A stretch of 32,155 bases of DNA from JAAZMA01 sp964564325 (GTDB lineage Bacteria > Bacillota > Clostridia > Tissierellales > Tepidimicrobiaceae). The notes under the pieces were generated by a model. It made no database searches and had not been told where the DNA came from. It worked only from the letters and a program-made list of their open reading frames with translations. The first letter of the stretch is position 1, and every line of letters begins with the position of its first letter. Location of the stretch: assembly GCA_964564325.1 (NCBI GenBank), contig CAZMBD010000009.1, positions 1 to 32,155 of the forward strand. The letters are read 5' to 3'. Of the stretch, positions 14,881 through 23,179 are shown piece by piece. A program made the translations under genes and the position numbers.

Positions 14881-15099
14881 TTAAAATAAAATTCTATGAC
14901 TTAAACGCTGAAGACTTAGGGAAAGATTCCTTTTTTTTATTTCAATTATTAATTGATTAACTATGGAAGCTCCCTGTTCATATTCCTCAACATCTTCTGT
15001 ATAAGATAATTTTTTTAATTTATCCATCTCTTCTATAGTAATATCTATTAGTTGATCATTTGTTAACTTTGAATAAGGATTAAGTTTAATTCTATTCAT
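14881..15099 (-). CDS. Small hypothetical protein
   Basis: A 72-residue, mostly helical, charged protein with no motif I recognise (NPYSKLTNDQLIDITIEEMD, then IVNQLIIEIKKRNLSLSL). AGGAGG lies 7 bases before ATG 15099, so translation is likely. The first four bases of that site (AGGA) are paired in a 12-bp hairpin that also looks like the folC terminator (15109-15144). It follows folC and precedes the propeller gene on the same strand. Confidence 0.6.
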   Translation of the reverse strand: MNRIKLNPYSKLTNDQLIDITIEEMDKLKKLSYTEDVEEYEQGASIVNQLIIEIKKRNLSLSLQRLSHRILF

Positions 15100-15101
15100 A
15101 A

Positions 15102-15144
15102 AAAAACCTCCTATAGAATATATTATTATGTTTATTCTATAGGA
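15102..15144 (-). terminator. Hairpin after folC overlapping a ribosome site
   Basis: 12-bp stem TCCTATAGAATA/TATTCTATAGGA (15133-15144 with 15109-15120, loop of 12), then GG and seven T on the minus strand. It reads both as a terminator for folC and as a structure covering part of the AGGAGG of the next gene. Confidence 0.6.
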
Positions 15145-15157
15145 AGGTTACATATAA

Positions 15158-16453
15158 CTAACTATTTCTAGTCACAATACTTCTTATTTCGCCTATTAGA
15201 TATAAAGATCCTGCAAATACTATTAAATCATCTGGTTTTGCCATATTAATTGCCTTATTTACAGCTTCTTCTCTATCCTTCTCAATAATAGTATTAGGAT
15301 TATATTTTCCTATTATCTCTTCTAAAGATTCTGCTTTCATTTTTCTCGGCATATTAACTTCTGTAACTATTATTTCATCAGCCAGGGGCGCTAGTACCTC
15401 CACCATATGTTCTACATCTTTATCTGCTAGAATTCCTAATCCCATGATTAATCTATTATGTTTAAACATATCAATAGAATTAGCTAAGGTTTTTGCGCCT
15501 TGAAGATTATGAGCACCATCTATTAAGAAAGTTGGATTTCTTCTTAAAACCTCTAATCTACCTTTCCACTTAGTCTTTTCTAAACCTCTTCTAATTTCTT
15601 CATCTGTTATTTCAATTAATTCTCTATCCCTTAAATGTAATAGCGTAAATAGTGCTAAGCTTGCATTGTATATCTGGTATTCTCCCAATTGCTTTATTTT
15701 TATTTCTGAAAACATTTGATTATTATATTTAAAGTCAAATATCCCCCCAAATTCATTTAGCTCTTGAATTTTTATATTTTCCATAGGACATTTAATAAAA
15801 GCTGCATTTTTATCTTTAGACACTTCTTTTAGTACATTAAAAGCTTCCTCTTTTTGTGGATAGGAAATTACTAAACCATTTTCTTTTATTATCCCTGCTT
15901 TCTCATAAGCAATTTTATCTAAGGTATCTCCTAGTATATCTACATGATCATAATCTATTGTAGTAATTACTGATGCTAAAGAATTAGCTATAATATTTGT
16001 AGAATCAGACCTACCTCCTAATCCTACTTCTAACACAACATAATCTACATTTTCTTCTTTAAAATATACAAAAGCAATGGTAGTAACTATTTCAAAGGTT
16101 GTAGGATGCTCATATCCTTTTTCTAACATTATTTCTATTTTTTCTTTTACTTTTCCAGTAATTTCACCTAATCTTTCATCTGGTATGTCTACTCCATTTA
16201 TAGATATTCTTTCATTAAATCTTTCCAAATAAGGTGATGTAAACAATCCTACTTTATATCCTGCTTCTTTTAATGTAGTGGCTATATAAGCTGAAGTGGA
16301 ACCTTTTCCATTGGTACCACCAATATGAATGTATTTCATATCTAAATGAGGATTTCCCAATAGTCCTAGTAATTTTCCTATTGTATCTAGTCCTAATCTA
16401 GAACCAAATTTATTTTTATCATTAATATAATTAATAGCCTCTAAATATTCCAT
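15158..16453 (-). CDS. folC: Folylpolyglutamate synthase / dihydrofolate synthase
   Basis: ATP-dependent ligase of the Mur-ligase superfamily that adds glutamate to folates and, in bifunctional forms, to dihydropteroate. 431 residues. The P-loop GTNGKGS is at 46-52, DYVVLEVGLGGRSDSTN is near 133-149, TTIDYDHVDILGDTLDKIAYEKAGI follows as the Mg/ATP and carbamylated-lysine region, and LIDGAHNLQG starts the C-terminal domain. ATG 16453 has AGAGGGGA upstream and is preferred over the longer ATG at 16474. It follows valS, separated by a valS terminator. Confidence 0.95.
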   Translation of the reverse strand: MEYLEAINYINDKNKFGSRLGLDTIGKLLGLLGNPHLDMKYIHIGGTNGKGSTSAYIATTLKEAGYKVGLFTSPYLERFNERISINGVDIPDERLGEITGKVKEKIEIMLEKGYEHPTTFEIVTTIAFVYFKEENVDYVVLEVGLGGRSDSTNIIANSLASVITTIDYDHVDILGDTLDKIAYEKAGIIKENGLVISYPQKEEAFNVLKEVSKDKNAAFIKCPMENIKIQELNEFGGIFDFKYNNQMFSEIKIKQLGEYQIYNASLALFTLLHLRDRELIEITDEEIRRGLEKTKWKGRLEVLRRNPTFLIDGAHNLQGAKTLANSIDMFKHNRLIMGLGILADKDVEHMVEVLAPLADEIIVTEVNMPRKMKAESLEEIIGKYNPNTIIEKDREEAVNKAINMAKPDDLIVFAGSLYLIGEIRSIVTRNS

Positions 16454-16523
16454 AAATTCCCCTCTTCTTTCCATATATTATATTAAATATTTTAAACCAA
16501 ATTTATTTAATAGACAATCAGAA

Positions 16524-16549
16524 TTTAAAAGGGTGGACAATACCACCCT
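16524..16549 (-). terminator. Terminator of valS
   Basis: AGGGTGG/CCACCCT hairpin (16543-16549 with 16530-16536, loop of 6), then TTTAAATT on the minus strand, directly after the valS stop. Confidence 0.75.
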
Positions 16550-16554
16550 ATAAT

Positions 16555-19203
16555 CTATTTTCTTAGTTTCAAAGAATTAAGTCTCTCCATTACTTTTTCC
16601 ATCATATTTTCATATTTTATCTGTTTTTGTCTCTCATCTTCTACAACTGCTTCAGGTGCCTTATTAACAAAACCTTCGTTAGATAATTTGCCTCTTACTC
16701 TTTTTAACTCTCCTTCAAGTTTTTCCTTTTCCTTCTCTAATCTTTCTATTTCCTTATCAAAATATATTAAATCTTCCAATGGAATATATGCTTCACATTT
16801 ATCTAATACTACTGATAAATTATCTCCCTTTATAGCATCTTTATTTTCTAAAATCTCTATGCTTTCTGCTGATGCTAAATTAATAAAATATCTTTCGCCA
16901 TAGTTTAGCATATTAATTACATTTTCATCTTCAGCTACAAATCTTATTTTAGCTTTTTTAGATGGAGGTATATTCATTTCTTGTCTAGCATTTCTTATGC
17001 CTCTAATTCCATTCATTACAAAAGCCATATTTTTTTCTGCTTCTGGATAATAAAGTTTTTCATCATATTTTGGCCAAGAACTAATTATTAAGGCTTTATC
17101 TCTTTGTGGTAAATGTCTCCATATTTCTTCAGTTATAAAAGGCATAAATGGATGTAATAATTTTAATATATTTTCCAATACAGAGAGAAGTACCTTTTCT
17201 GCTACTTCTTTACTTTCTTCATTTTCGCCATATAGTCTAGGTTTAACCATTTCAATATACCAGTCACAATATTCATCCCAAATAAAATCATAGATTTTTT
17301 GTGCAGCAATGCCTATTTCATATTTTTCTAGATTTTCTGTTATTTCTTTAATTACAGTATTCATTCTAGATAATATCCATTTGTCTTCTTCCTCTAATAA
17401 ATTTACATCTATTTCTTTGGCTACTATATCTTCATCTAAATTCATCAATACAAATCTAGTAGCATTCCATAATTTATTGGCAAAATTTCTATTGGCTTCT
17501 ACTCTTTCCATATAAAATCTCATATCATTTCCAGGAGTGTTTCCTGTTACTAATGTAAATCTTAGGGCATCAGCACCATATTCATCTATTACTTCTAGTG
17601 GATCGATCCCATTTCCTAAAGATTTACTCATTTTTCTACCTTGTTCATCTCTAACTAATCCTGTTAAAAACACATCTTCAAATGGCACTTCACCTGTTTG
17701 TTCTAAGCTTGAAAATACCATTCTAATTACCCAGAAGAAAATTATATCATAACCTGTAACCAATACATTAGTTGGGAAGAAATATTTAAAATCCTCTGTT
17801 TCTTCAGGCCATCCTAAAGTTGAAAATGGCCATAGAGCAGATGAAAACCAAGTATCTAAAGTATCTGGATCTTGATAAATATTTGAACTACCACATTTTG
17901 TACATTTTTCAGGCTTAGTCTTAGATACCATAATTTCATCACAATCTTCGCAATAATATACAGGTAATCTATGACCCCACCATAATTGTCTAGAAATACA
18001 CCAATCCCTAATATTTTCTAGCCAATGAACATAAATCTTTCCAAATCTATCAGGTACAAAGTTAAGTTTGCCTTCATTATAAGCATCTAATGCTGGTTTT
18101 GCTAAAGGTTCCATTTTAACAAACCACTGTTTAGATATTAATGGTTCTACTACAGTATTACATCTTTCACAATGGCCTATACTGTTTTCATGATCCTTTA
18201 TGCTATCTAATAAACCCATGTTTTCTAAGTCCTTAACTATTTCACGTCTTGCATCATATCTATCTAAACCTGAATATTTGCCACCATTTTCATTAATTGT
18301 AGCATCTTCGCTCATTATTATACATTGACCTAAATTGTGCCTTTCTCCTACTTCAAAGTCATTTGGATCATGAGATGGTGTTATTTTAACTGCTCCAGTA
18401 CCAAATCCCATTTCTACATATTCATCTGCTATTATAGGTATTTCTCTATTTACTAGTGGTAATATGGCAAATTTGCCTATTAAATCTTTGTATCTATCGT
18501 CATCTGGATTAACTGCAATAGCCAAGTCTCCTAACATAGTTTCTGGTCTAGTAGTGGCTATAGTTATATACCCATCTTCATCTTTAATAGGATATTTTAT
18601 ATACCAAATTTTCCCTTCTGTCTCCTCATGTTCTACTTCTGCATCTGAAATAGCAGTACTACAAGATGGACACCAATTGATTATTCTATCTCCTCGGTAA
18701 ATTAAATCTTTTTCATATAATCTAATAAATACTTCTTCTACAGCATCACTTAAGCCTTCATCTAAAGTAAATCTTTCTCTAGTCCAATCACAAGAAGCTC
18801 CAAGTTTTTTTAATTGATTATTTATATTTCCACCATGTTTTCTAGTCCATTCCCAAGCTTCTTCCAGAAAACCTTCTCGACCTAGTTCTTCCTTGGTCTT
18901 TCCTTCGGAAGTGATTTTTTCTACTACTTTAGCCTCTGTAGAAATACTGGCATGATCTGTCCCTGGTAGCCATAGAGCCTCATAGCCTTCCATCCTCTTC
19001 CATCTAATAAGTATATCTTGCAAAGTATATAATGCATGACCCATATGAAGATTTCCTGTAACATTTGGTGGGGGCATCATTATAGTATAGGGCTCTTTGT
19101 TTTTATCTACATTAGCTCTAAAATATCCATTTTCGTTCCAATATTCATATAAATTATCTTCAAAATCTTTAGGATTATAGTTTTTTGGTAAATTCTTTGC
19201 CAT
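16555..19203 (-). CDS. valS: Valyl-tRNA synthetase
   Basis: Class I synthetase that charges tRNA-Val and edits threonine mischarges. 882 residues from ATG 19203, normal for the family. HMGH (53-56, in PPPNVTGNLHMGHA) and KMSKS (in GRKMSKSLGNGIDPLEV) form the ATP site; TTRPETMLGD marks the editing domain; a zinc-binding CEDCDEIMVSKTKPEKCTKC stretch lies before the KMSKS region. The C-terminus has the ValRS coiled coil (EIERLEKEKEKLEGELKRVR). GGAGG is 8 bases from the ATG at 19203; the ATG at 19209 is too close to it. Controlled by a valine T-box. Confidence 0.97.
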   Translation of the reverse strand: MAKNLPKNYNPKDFEDNLYEYWNENGYFRANVDKNKEPYTIMMPPPNVTGNLHMGHALYTLQDILIRWKRMEGYEALWLPGTDHASISTEAKVVEKITSEGKTKEELGREGFLEEAWEWTRKHGGNINNQLKKLGASCDWTRERFTLDEGLSDAVEEVFIRLYEKDLIYRGDRIINWCPSCSTAISDAEVEHEETEGKIWYIKYPIKDEDGYITIATTRPETMLGDLAIAVNPDDDRYKDLIGKFAILPLVNREIPIIADEYVEMGFGTGAVKITPSHDPNDFEVGERHNLGQCIIMSEDATINENGGKYSGLDRYDARREIVKDLENMGLLDSIKDHENSIGHCERCNTVVEPLISKQWFVKMEPLAKPALDAYNEGKLNFVPDRFGKIYVHWLENIRDWCISRQLWWGHRLPVYYCEDCDEIMVSKTKPEKCTKCGSSNIYQDPDTLDTWFSSALWPFSTLGWPEETEDFKYFFPTNVLVTGYDIIFFWVIRMVFSSLEQTGEVPFEDVFLTGLVRDEQGRKMSKSLGNGIDPLEVIDEYGADALRFTLVTGNTPGNDMRFYMERVEANRNFANKLWNATRFVLMNLDEDIVAKEIDVNLLEEEDKWILSRMNTVIKEITENLEKYEIGIAAQKIYDFIWDEYCDWYIEMVKPRLYGENEESKEVAEKVLLSVLENILKLLHPFMPFITEEIWRHLPQRDKALIISSWPKYDEKLYYPEAEKNMAFVMNGIRGIRNARQEMNIPPSKKAKIRFVAEDENVINMLNYGERYFINLASAESIEILENKDAIKGDNLSVVLDKCEAYIPLEDLIYFDKEIERLEKEKEKLEGELKRVRGKLSNEGFVNKAPEAVVEDERQKQIKYENMMEKVMERLNSLKLRK

Positions 19204-19225
19204 TTTCATTCCTCCTTCAAATGAT

Positions 19226-19313
19226 AGGGACAGTCCCTTTTGTTTGAATCAAACGTTAGGTTCTGCATATCCATTGAAATAAATTAATGTAAGGACTGTC
19301 CCTAACGTTTGAC
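19226..19313 (-). repeat. REP-like inverted-repeat element in the valS leader
   Basis: An 88-bp palindromic element between the T-box terminator and the valS ribosome site. AGGGACAGTCC (19226-19236) is inverted at 19293-19303, and TCAAACGTTAGG (19249-19260) is inverted at 19301-19312, so the two pairings share 19301-19303 and exclude each other in part. The left end also contains a self-palindrome GGGACAGTCCC and a GTTTG/CAAAC hairpin. It carries no gene and is not part of the conserved T-box. It resembles REP-type palindromes mobilised by Y1/REP-associated transposases; that link is inference, and no such transposase is in the window. Confidence 0.7.
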
Positions 19314-19314
19314 G

Positions 19315-19565
19315 TAAAAAAGCCCTTCATCCTCAATATTAAGGACGAAGGGCATATTCGCGGTACCACCTTATTTCCATAGATTCAACTATGGCTCTTG
19401 CAATTTTAACGGTATTACCGTTTAAGCTTACTATTATTTCAGCCTAAATACTCAAAAGCTACCTTCTACAAATACTTACTAAAAAGGTCTTTCAGCCTAT
19501 GAACCTTTCTCTCTAATAGAGTATTTGTATACTCCTCTTCTTCACAGTGTGATTTGAAATTATTA
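19315..19565 (-). promoter_or_regulatory. T-box leader (valine) of valS
   Basis: The T-box sequence AAGGTGGTACCGCG is at 19359-19372. It is followed by a terminator hairpin GCCCTTCGTCCT/AGGATGAAGGGC (19342-19353 with 19322-19333) and six T (19316-19321). A Stem I region with GAGGAGTA and AGAGAG segments lies upstream. The likely specifier is GTA (Val) at 19460-19462 in the context GAAG-GTA-GC. Uncharged tRNA-Val should permit read-through into valS. Confidence 0.93.
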
Positions 19566-19571
19566 ATAAGT

Positions 19572-19600
19572 ATTATATATATATTATATCCTTTTGTCAA
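19572..19600 (-). promoter_or_regulatory. Consensus promoter of the valS T-box transcript
   Basis: TTGACA (19595-19600), a 17-bp spacer and TATAAT (19572-19577) on the minus strand, an exact sigma-A consensus. Start expected near 19565. Confidence 0.88.
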
Positions 19601-19693
19601 ACAAATATTGTCAATTTGTAACCAAATATTTTAAAGTGAGTATTATAGATATAAAAGACGTTCACCATTATATAGTATATGAGGAGGGATGGA

Positions 19694-20704
19694 ATGTCAA
19701 AATCTTTTAAAGTAATTTCATTAGTATTAATAGTACTATTATTAGTTGGAGTTACTCTAACAGGATGTAAAAAAGAAGAATTGCGGAAAGTTAGACTTAT
19801 AGAAGTAACACATTCACTATTTTATACTCCACAGTATGTAGCTATAACACAAGGTTTTTTTGAAGAAGAAGGTCTTAAAATTGAACTAACAAATGGAAAA
19901 GGAGCAGATAAATGTATGACAGCCCTACTTAGTGGAGAAGCTGATATTGCATTTATGGGACCTGAGGCTTCTGTCTATGTTTATAATCAAGGTAGGGAAG
20001 ATTATGCAATTAATTTTGCCCAGTTGACCCAAAGGGATGGCTCCTTTTTAGTGGCTAGAGAACCAGATCCTAATTTTACTTTTGAAAAACTAAAAGGAAA
20101 AGAAATCCTTGGTGGTAGAAAAGGTGGTATGCCAGAAATGACTCTAGAATATGTATTAAAAAACCATGGATTGACCCCAGGGGTAGATGTAAATGTAAGG
20201 ACAGATGTTCAGTTCGATGTTCTAGCAGGGGCTTTCATTGGTGGAGAAGGAGATTATGTAGCTTTATTTGAACCTGTTGCTGCAACCTTAGAAAAAGAAG
20301 GTAAAGGATATGTAATTGCATCTATAGGTAAAGAAGCTGGATATATACCTTATACTTGTTATTGTACTACCAAAAGTATAATGGATAAAGAACCAGAATT
20401 AGTACAAAAATTTACAAATGCCATATATAAAGGTATGGTTTGGACACAGGAACATTCTTCAGAAGAAATAGCAAAAGCAGTAAAGCCTCAATTTCCAGAT
20501 ACAGAGGATGATATATTAATAGCCTTAATAGATAGATATAGAGAACAGGACAGTTGGAAACCAGATTTAATAATAACTGAAGAAGGCTTAAATCATATGA
20601 TGAGTATAATGGAATTAGCAGGTGAACTAGACAAAAAAGCTGATTATGAAAAAATAGTTGTTACTAAGTTTGCAGAAGAAGCTATGGAAAAAATTAAAAA
20701 ATAA
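19694..20704 (+). CDS. ABC transporter substrate-binding lipoprotein (NMT1/SsuA-like)
   Basis: A 336-residue extracytoplasmic solute-binding protein. The N-terminal signal ends in LTGC, a lipobox, so the mature protein is anchored by lipidated cysteine. The body fits the NMT1/THI5/SsuA type: HSLFYTPQYVAITQGFFEEE, LLSGEADIAFMGPEA and FEPVAATLEKEG. The ligand cannot be read from the sequence; relatives bind thiamine precursors, sulfonates, nitrate or riboflavin. No permease or ATPase gene is adjacent on either side, which is unusual. ATG 19694 has AGGAGGGA upstream; the ATG at 19679 lacks one. No riboswitch was seen in the short leader. Confidence 0.85.
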   Translation: MSKSFKVISLVLIVLLLVGVTLTGCKKEELRKVRLIEVTHSLFYTPQYVAITQGFFEEEGLKIELTNGKGADKCMTALLSGEADIAFMGPEASVYVYNQGREDYAINFAQLTQRDGSFLVAREPDPNFTFEKLKGKEILGGRKGGMPEMTLEYVLKNHGLTPGVDVNVRTDVQFDVLAGAFIGGEGDYVALFEPVAATLEKEGKGYVIASIGKEAGYIPYTCYCTTKSIMDKEPELVQKFTNAIYKGMVWTQEHSSEEIAKAVKPQFPDTEDDILIALIDRYREQDSWKPDLIITEEGLNHMMSIMELAGELDKKADYEKIVVTKFAEEAMEKIKK

Positions 20705-20712
20705 TTTTAATT

Positions 20713-20740
20713 TTGGCAGGAAACATTGATTTCCTGCCAA
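20713..20740 (+). terminator. Hairpin after the substrate-binding protein gene
   Basis: 11-bp perfect stem TTGGCAGGAAA/TTTCCTGCCAA (20713-20723 with 20730-20740) just past the stop. No T run follows, so it may be a weak terminator or an mRNA end-stabilising hairpin. Confidence 0.55.
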
Positions 20741-20775
20741 ATTACTAGGTAATACTTCCTAATTGGTAACAAAAA

Positions 20776-20792
20776 AGTTACGAAAAAGTTAC
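20776..20792 (-). promoter_or_regulatory. Candidate WalR-type box
   Basis: On the minus strand, TGTAAC-TTTTT-CGTAAC, one mismatch from the WalR (YycF) consensus TGTWAH-N5-TGTWAH. It sits about 85 bases upstream of a NlpC/P60 hydrolase gene, the class of target WalR controls in Firmicutes. Another GTAAC half lies at 20765-20769. Confidence 0.4.
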
Positions 20793-20875
20793 ATTTCCCT
20801 TTCTTTTTTTATAAATATATAGTATACTATTAGATAAGTAAATTTTAGAAATTGAAAAAGGAGTTGTTTTTAGAA

Positions 20876-21841
20876 ATGTCTAAGACGAAAACTTTGAAAA
20901 ATACAATTATTACTTTTACTATAGCAGGAATAATATTAGCTAATCCTATTATTGGACAAGCTGAATTAGGAGATCAAGTATTAAAAAGCGGAATGACTCA
21001 TGAGGATGTAAAAGAACTTCAAGAACATCTAGTAGATTTAAAATATTTAGATCTCAATGAAACTACTACATATTATGGTGAACAAACTATTAAAGCAGTA
21101 ATGGATTTTCAACTAGACCATGGATTAAATGCAGATGGTGTTTTTGGACAAGATTCTTTTGATGTATTACAAGAGCTTGTTTATTTTGAACCTTTAGTTT
21201 ATAATCGTCTACTTAAAGAAGAAGTTAGTGGCGAAGATGTACAAGCTTTACAAGAAAGACTTAAAGCCTTGGGATTTTTAGATATTGATAATTGTACTAC
21301 TTATTTTGGTTCTCAAACTAAAGATGCTCTTATGAATTTTCAAAAAGCTTATGGCATAGGTGTTGATGGAATAGCTGGACGAGAAACTATTGAAACAATT
21401 AACAATGCTTTTATAAATAAAGGACGTAAACCTAGACCGAAATCTTCTAGAGGTGCTTCTAGAAATTCATCTTTAGGTGAAAATATTGTTTCCACAGCAA
21501 GAAAATATTTAGGTACTCCATATAGATCTGGTGGTGCTAGTCCAAAGGGCTTTGATTGTTCAGGATTTACTTATTATATATTTCAACAATTTGAAATAAG
21601 TATACCTCGTTGTTCTGCAGATCAAGGAAGTGTTGGAACTACAATAAGTAAATCTGATTTACAAATTGGTGATTTAGTCATATTCCAAAATACTTATAAA
21701 GCTGGCCCTAGTCATGCTGGTATATATGTTGGCAATGGGAACTTTATACACTCAAGTTCTTCAGGTGGTTCTGTTATGATATCAGATTTAACTTCTGGTT
21801 ATTATAGCGAGCACTTCCACAGTGGCAGAAGAGTATATTAA
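20876..21841 (+). CDS. NlpC/P60 cell wall endopeptidase with two peptidoglycan-binding domains
   Basis: A secreted hydrolase of about 321 residues that should cut stem peptides of peptidoglycan. A signal peptide (hydrophobic stretch IITFTIAGIILANPIIGQAE) is followed by two PG_binding_1 modules of three helices each, with DGVFGQDSFDVLQ and DGIAGRETIETI as their ends. A basic Ser/Arg/Pro linker precedes the catalytic NlpC/P60 domain with Cys in FDCSGFTYY (about residue 220) and His in SHAGIYVGNGNFIHSS. ATG 20876 gives a clean signal peptide, but GGAG is about 12 bases away, a long spacing; a TTG at 20852 is the alternative. A candidate WalR box lies upstream. Confidence 0.92.
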   Translation: MSKTKTLKNTIITFTIAGIILANPIIGQAELGDQVLKSGMTHEDVKELQEHLVDLKYLDLNETTTYYGEQTIKAVMDFQLDHGLNADGVFGQDSFDVLQELVYFEPLVYNRLLKEEVSGEDVQALQERLKALGFLDIDNCTTYFGSQTKDALMNFQKAYGIGVDGIAGRETIETINNAFINKGRKPRPKSSRGASRNSSLGENIVSTARKYLGTPYRSGGASPKGFDCSGFTYYIFQQFEISIPRCSADQGSVGTTISKSDLQIGDLVIFQNTYKAGPSHAGIYVGNGNFIHSSSSGGSVMISDLTSGYYSEHFHSGRRVY

Positions 21842-21854
21842 ATTGAATTTAAAC

Positions 21855-21883
21855 AGCCCTCTGTTTTAGAGGGCTATTTTTAT
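21855..21883 (+). terminator. Terminator of the NlpC/P60 gene
   Basis: AGCCCTCT/AGAGGGCT hairpin (21855-21862 with 21868-21875) followed by ATTTTTAT. Confidence 0.88.
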
Positions 21884-21892
21884 ATTTCTATG

Positions 21893-23179
21893 CTATATCT
21901 CTACTATAGTCTTTCTTCTATATATAGAGGACATTATTCCTACCATTATCATATTCACCATATTTAAAGTAGTGCCATAGCTTATAAAAGGCATTGATAT
22001 ACCCGTTATTGGTACTAAACCTAAAATCATTAAAATATTATATACAAATTGGACAATAAACAATGAACTAAAAGTAGCCATCAATAACTTACCATAATCA
22101 TTCTGAATTTCCTTAGTTGTTTTAATTAATCTAATAAAGAAGACTATAGATAGTATTACTATAAAAATTCCAGCTAACCATCCAAAAATATAGATTATAG
22201 AAGAGAATATATAATTAGTATGCATTTCTGGTAAAGGCAGTATAGGTAGTTTAGTTTTATCTATATTCGTTCTATTTCCCAAAAAACCAGCTGAAGATAT
22301 TAGTCTTTTTAATTGAACATCTACATAACCAGAACCTAATGGATCCCTAAAAGGATTTAAAAAAGTTTTTAATCTTTCAGCCATATAACTATTTCTAATT
22401 ATTAAAGATGATATTACAGCAACTCCAATTCCCATACTTCCTAACAAATATTTGATGTTTCCCCCAGATACAAGTATTAAAACTGACACCATAGCAAAAT
22501 ACATTATTATAGGAGTAACTATTGACCTTTGAAAAATTATAATCAAAATTATAGGTAAAAATAAAATTACTAAATTTGAAATAATCTTATCTTTTTTCCA
22601 CCTTTCCTCCGAAAATATTCCAGATAAAGCTATGGCATATAAAAATGGAGCTATATAAGTTAAATCTGTAGTAACTCTATAAAATATTCTATACCTACCT
22701 TCAAATATTAGAAGTAAACTAGCTATAATATAAATATATTTTGAAAAAGATTTGATTTTCCTATAATCAAAAAAGTACAATAACAATATTGTTCCCATGC
22801 CTAAAATAGCCATCCTTATAGAATTTTTCATAATTCCACGAGTACTCCAATCTGAAATTAGGCCTTTTGAACTTAAAATATAAGTACTAAGGATACCTAT
22901 TAATGTAAATACAAAAGTTAAAGCCAATATAGTCCATTCAGGTTTTGGCTTATGAATTTTATTTAAGTCTTGACCCAATATGTAAGGATCTCCCATTTGT
23001 TTTATTCCCATATCTATAGCTTCTTCTAAGCGAAATCCTTCTTCCATATTTTCTTTAACTATATTATTTATATGGTCTAATAATTCCTCTTTAATATTTC
23101 CGTGGATTTCCTTAAACTTTATTTGACTACATACTAAATCCATATAAACTTTTATTTTTTCGTTTCCCATTAAGTCCAT
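21893..23179 (-). CDS. SEDS (FtsW/RodA/SpoVE)-like membrane protein with HAAS-type N-terminus
   Basis: A 428-residue protein. Residues about 1-75 form a soluble helical domain (EELLDHINNIVKENMEEG, MGIKQMGDPYILGQDLN) like the HAAS/permease-prefix domains that accompany PadR regulators. The rest has about ten membrane segments with SEDS features: LNPFRDPLGSGYVDVQL, AGFLG, and a C-terminal GLVPITGISMPFISYG. Active SEDS polymerases carry an aspartate in a TDFIF motif; here the aligned motif is TNYIF (N322), and the usual QPDLGT-like segment reads QRSIVT. It may therefore not polymerise glycan. It overlaps the padR gene by 10 bases, with GGGGGTGA before ATG 23179, so the pair is coupled. Confidence 0.82.
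   Translation of the reverse strand: MDLMGNEKIKVYMDLVCSQIKFKEIHGNIKEELLDHINNIVKENMEEGFRLEEAIDMGIKQMGDPYILGQDLNKIHKPKPEWTILALTFVFTLIGILSTYILSSKGLISDWSTRGIMKNSIRMAILGMGTILLLYFFDYRKIKSFSKYIYIIASLLLIFEGRYRIFYRVTTDLTYIAPFLYAIALSGIFSEERWKKDKIISNLVILFLPIILIIIFQRSIVTPIIMYFAMVSVLILVSGGNIKYLLGSMGIGVAVISSLIIRNSYMAERLKTFLNPFRDPLGSGYVDVQLKRLISSAGFLGNRTNIDKTKLPILPLPEMHTNYIFSSIIYIFGWLAGIFIVILSIVFFIRLIKTTKEIQNDYGKLLMATFSSLFIVQFVYNILMILGLVPITGISMPFISYGTTLNMVNMIMVGIMSSIYRRKTIVEI

Noticed and set aside
20713..20792. The hairpin and A-rich repeats before the NlpC/P60 gene as a cyclic-di-AMP (ydaO) riboswitch
   Set aside because: Such riboswitches precede cell wall hydrolase genes in Firmicutes, but the region is too short and lacks the conserved GGGGAAC-like blocks.
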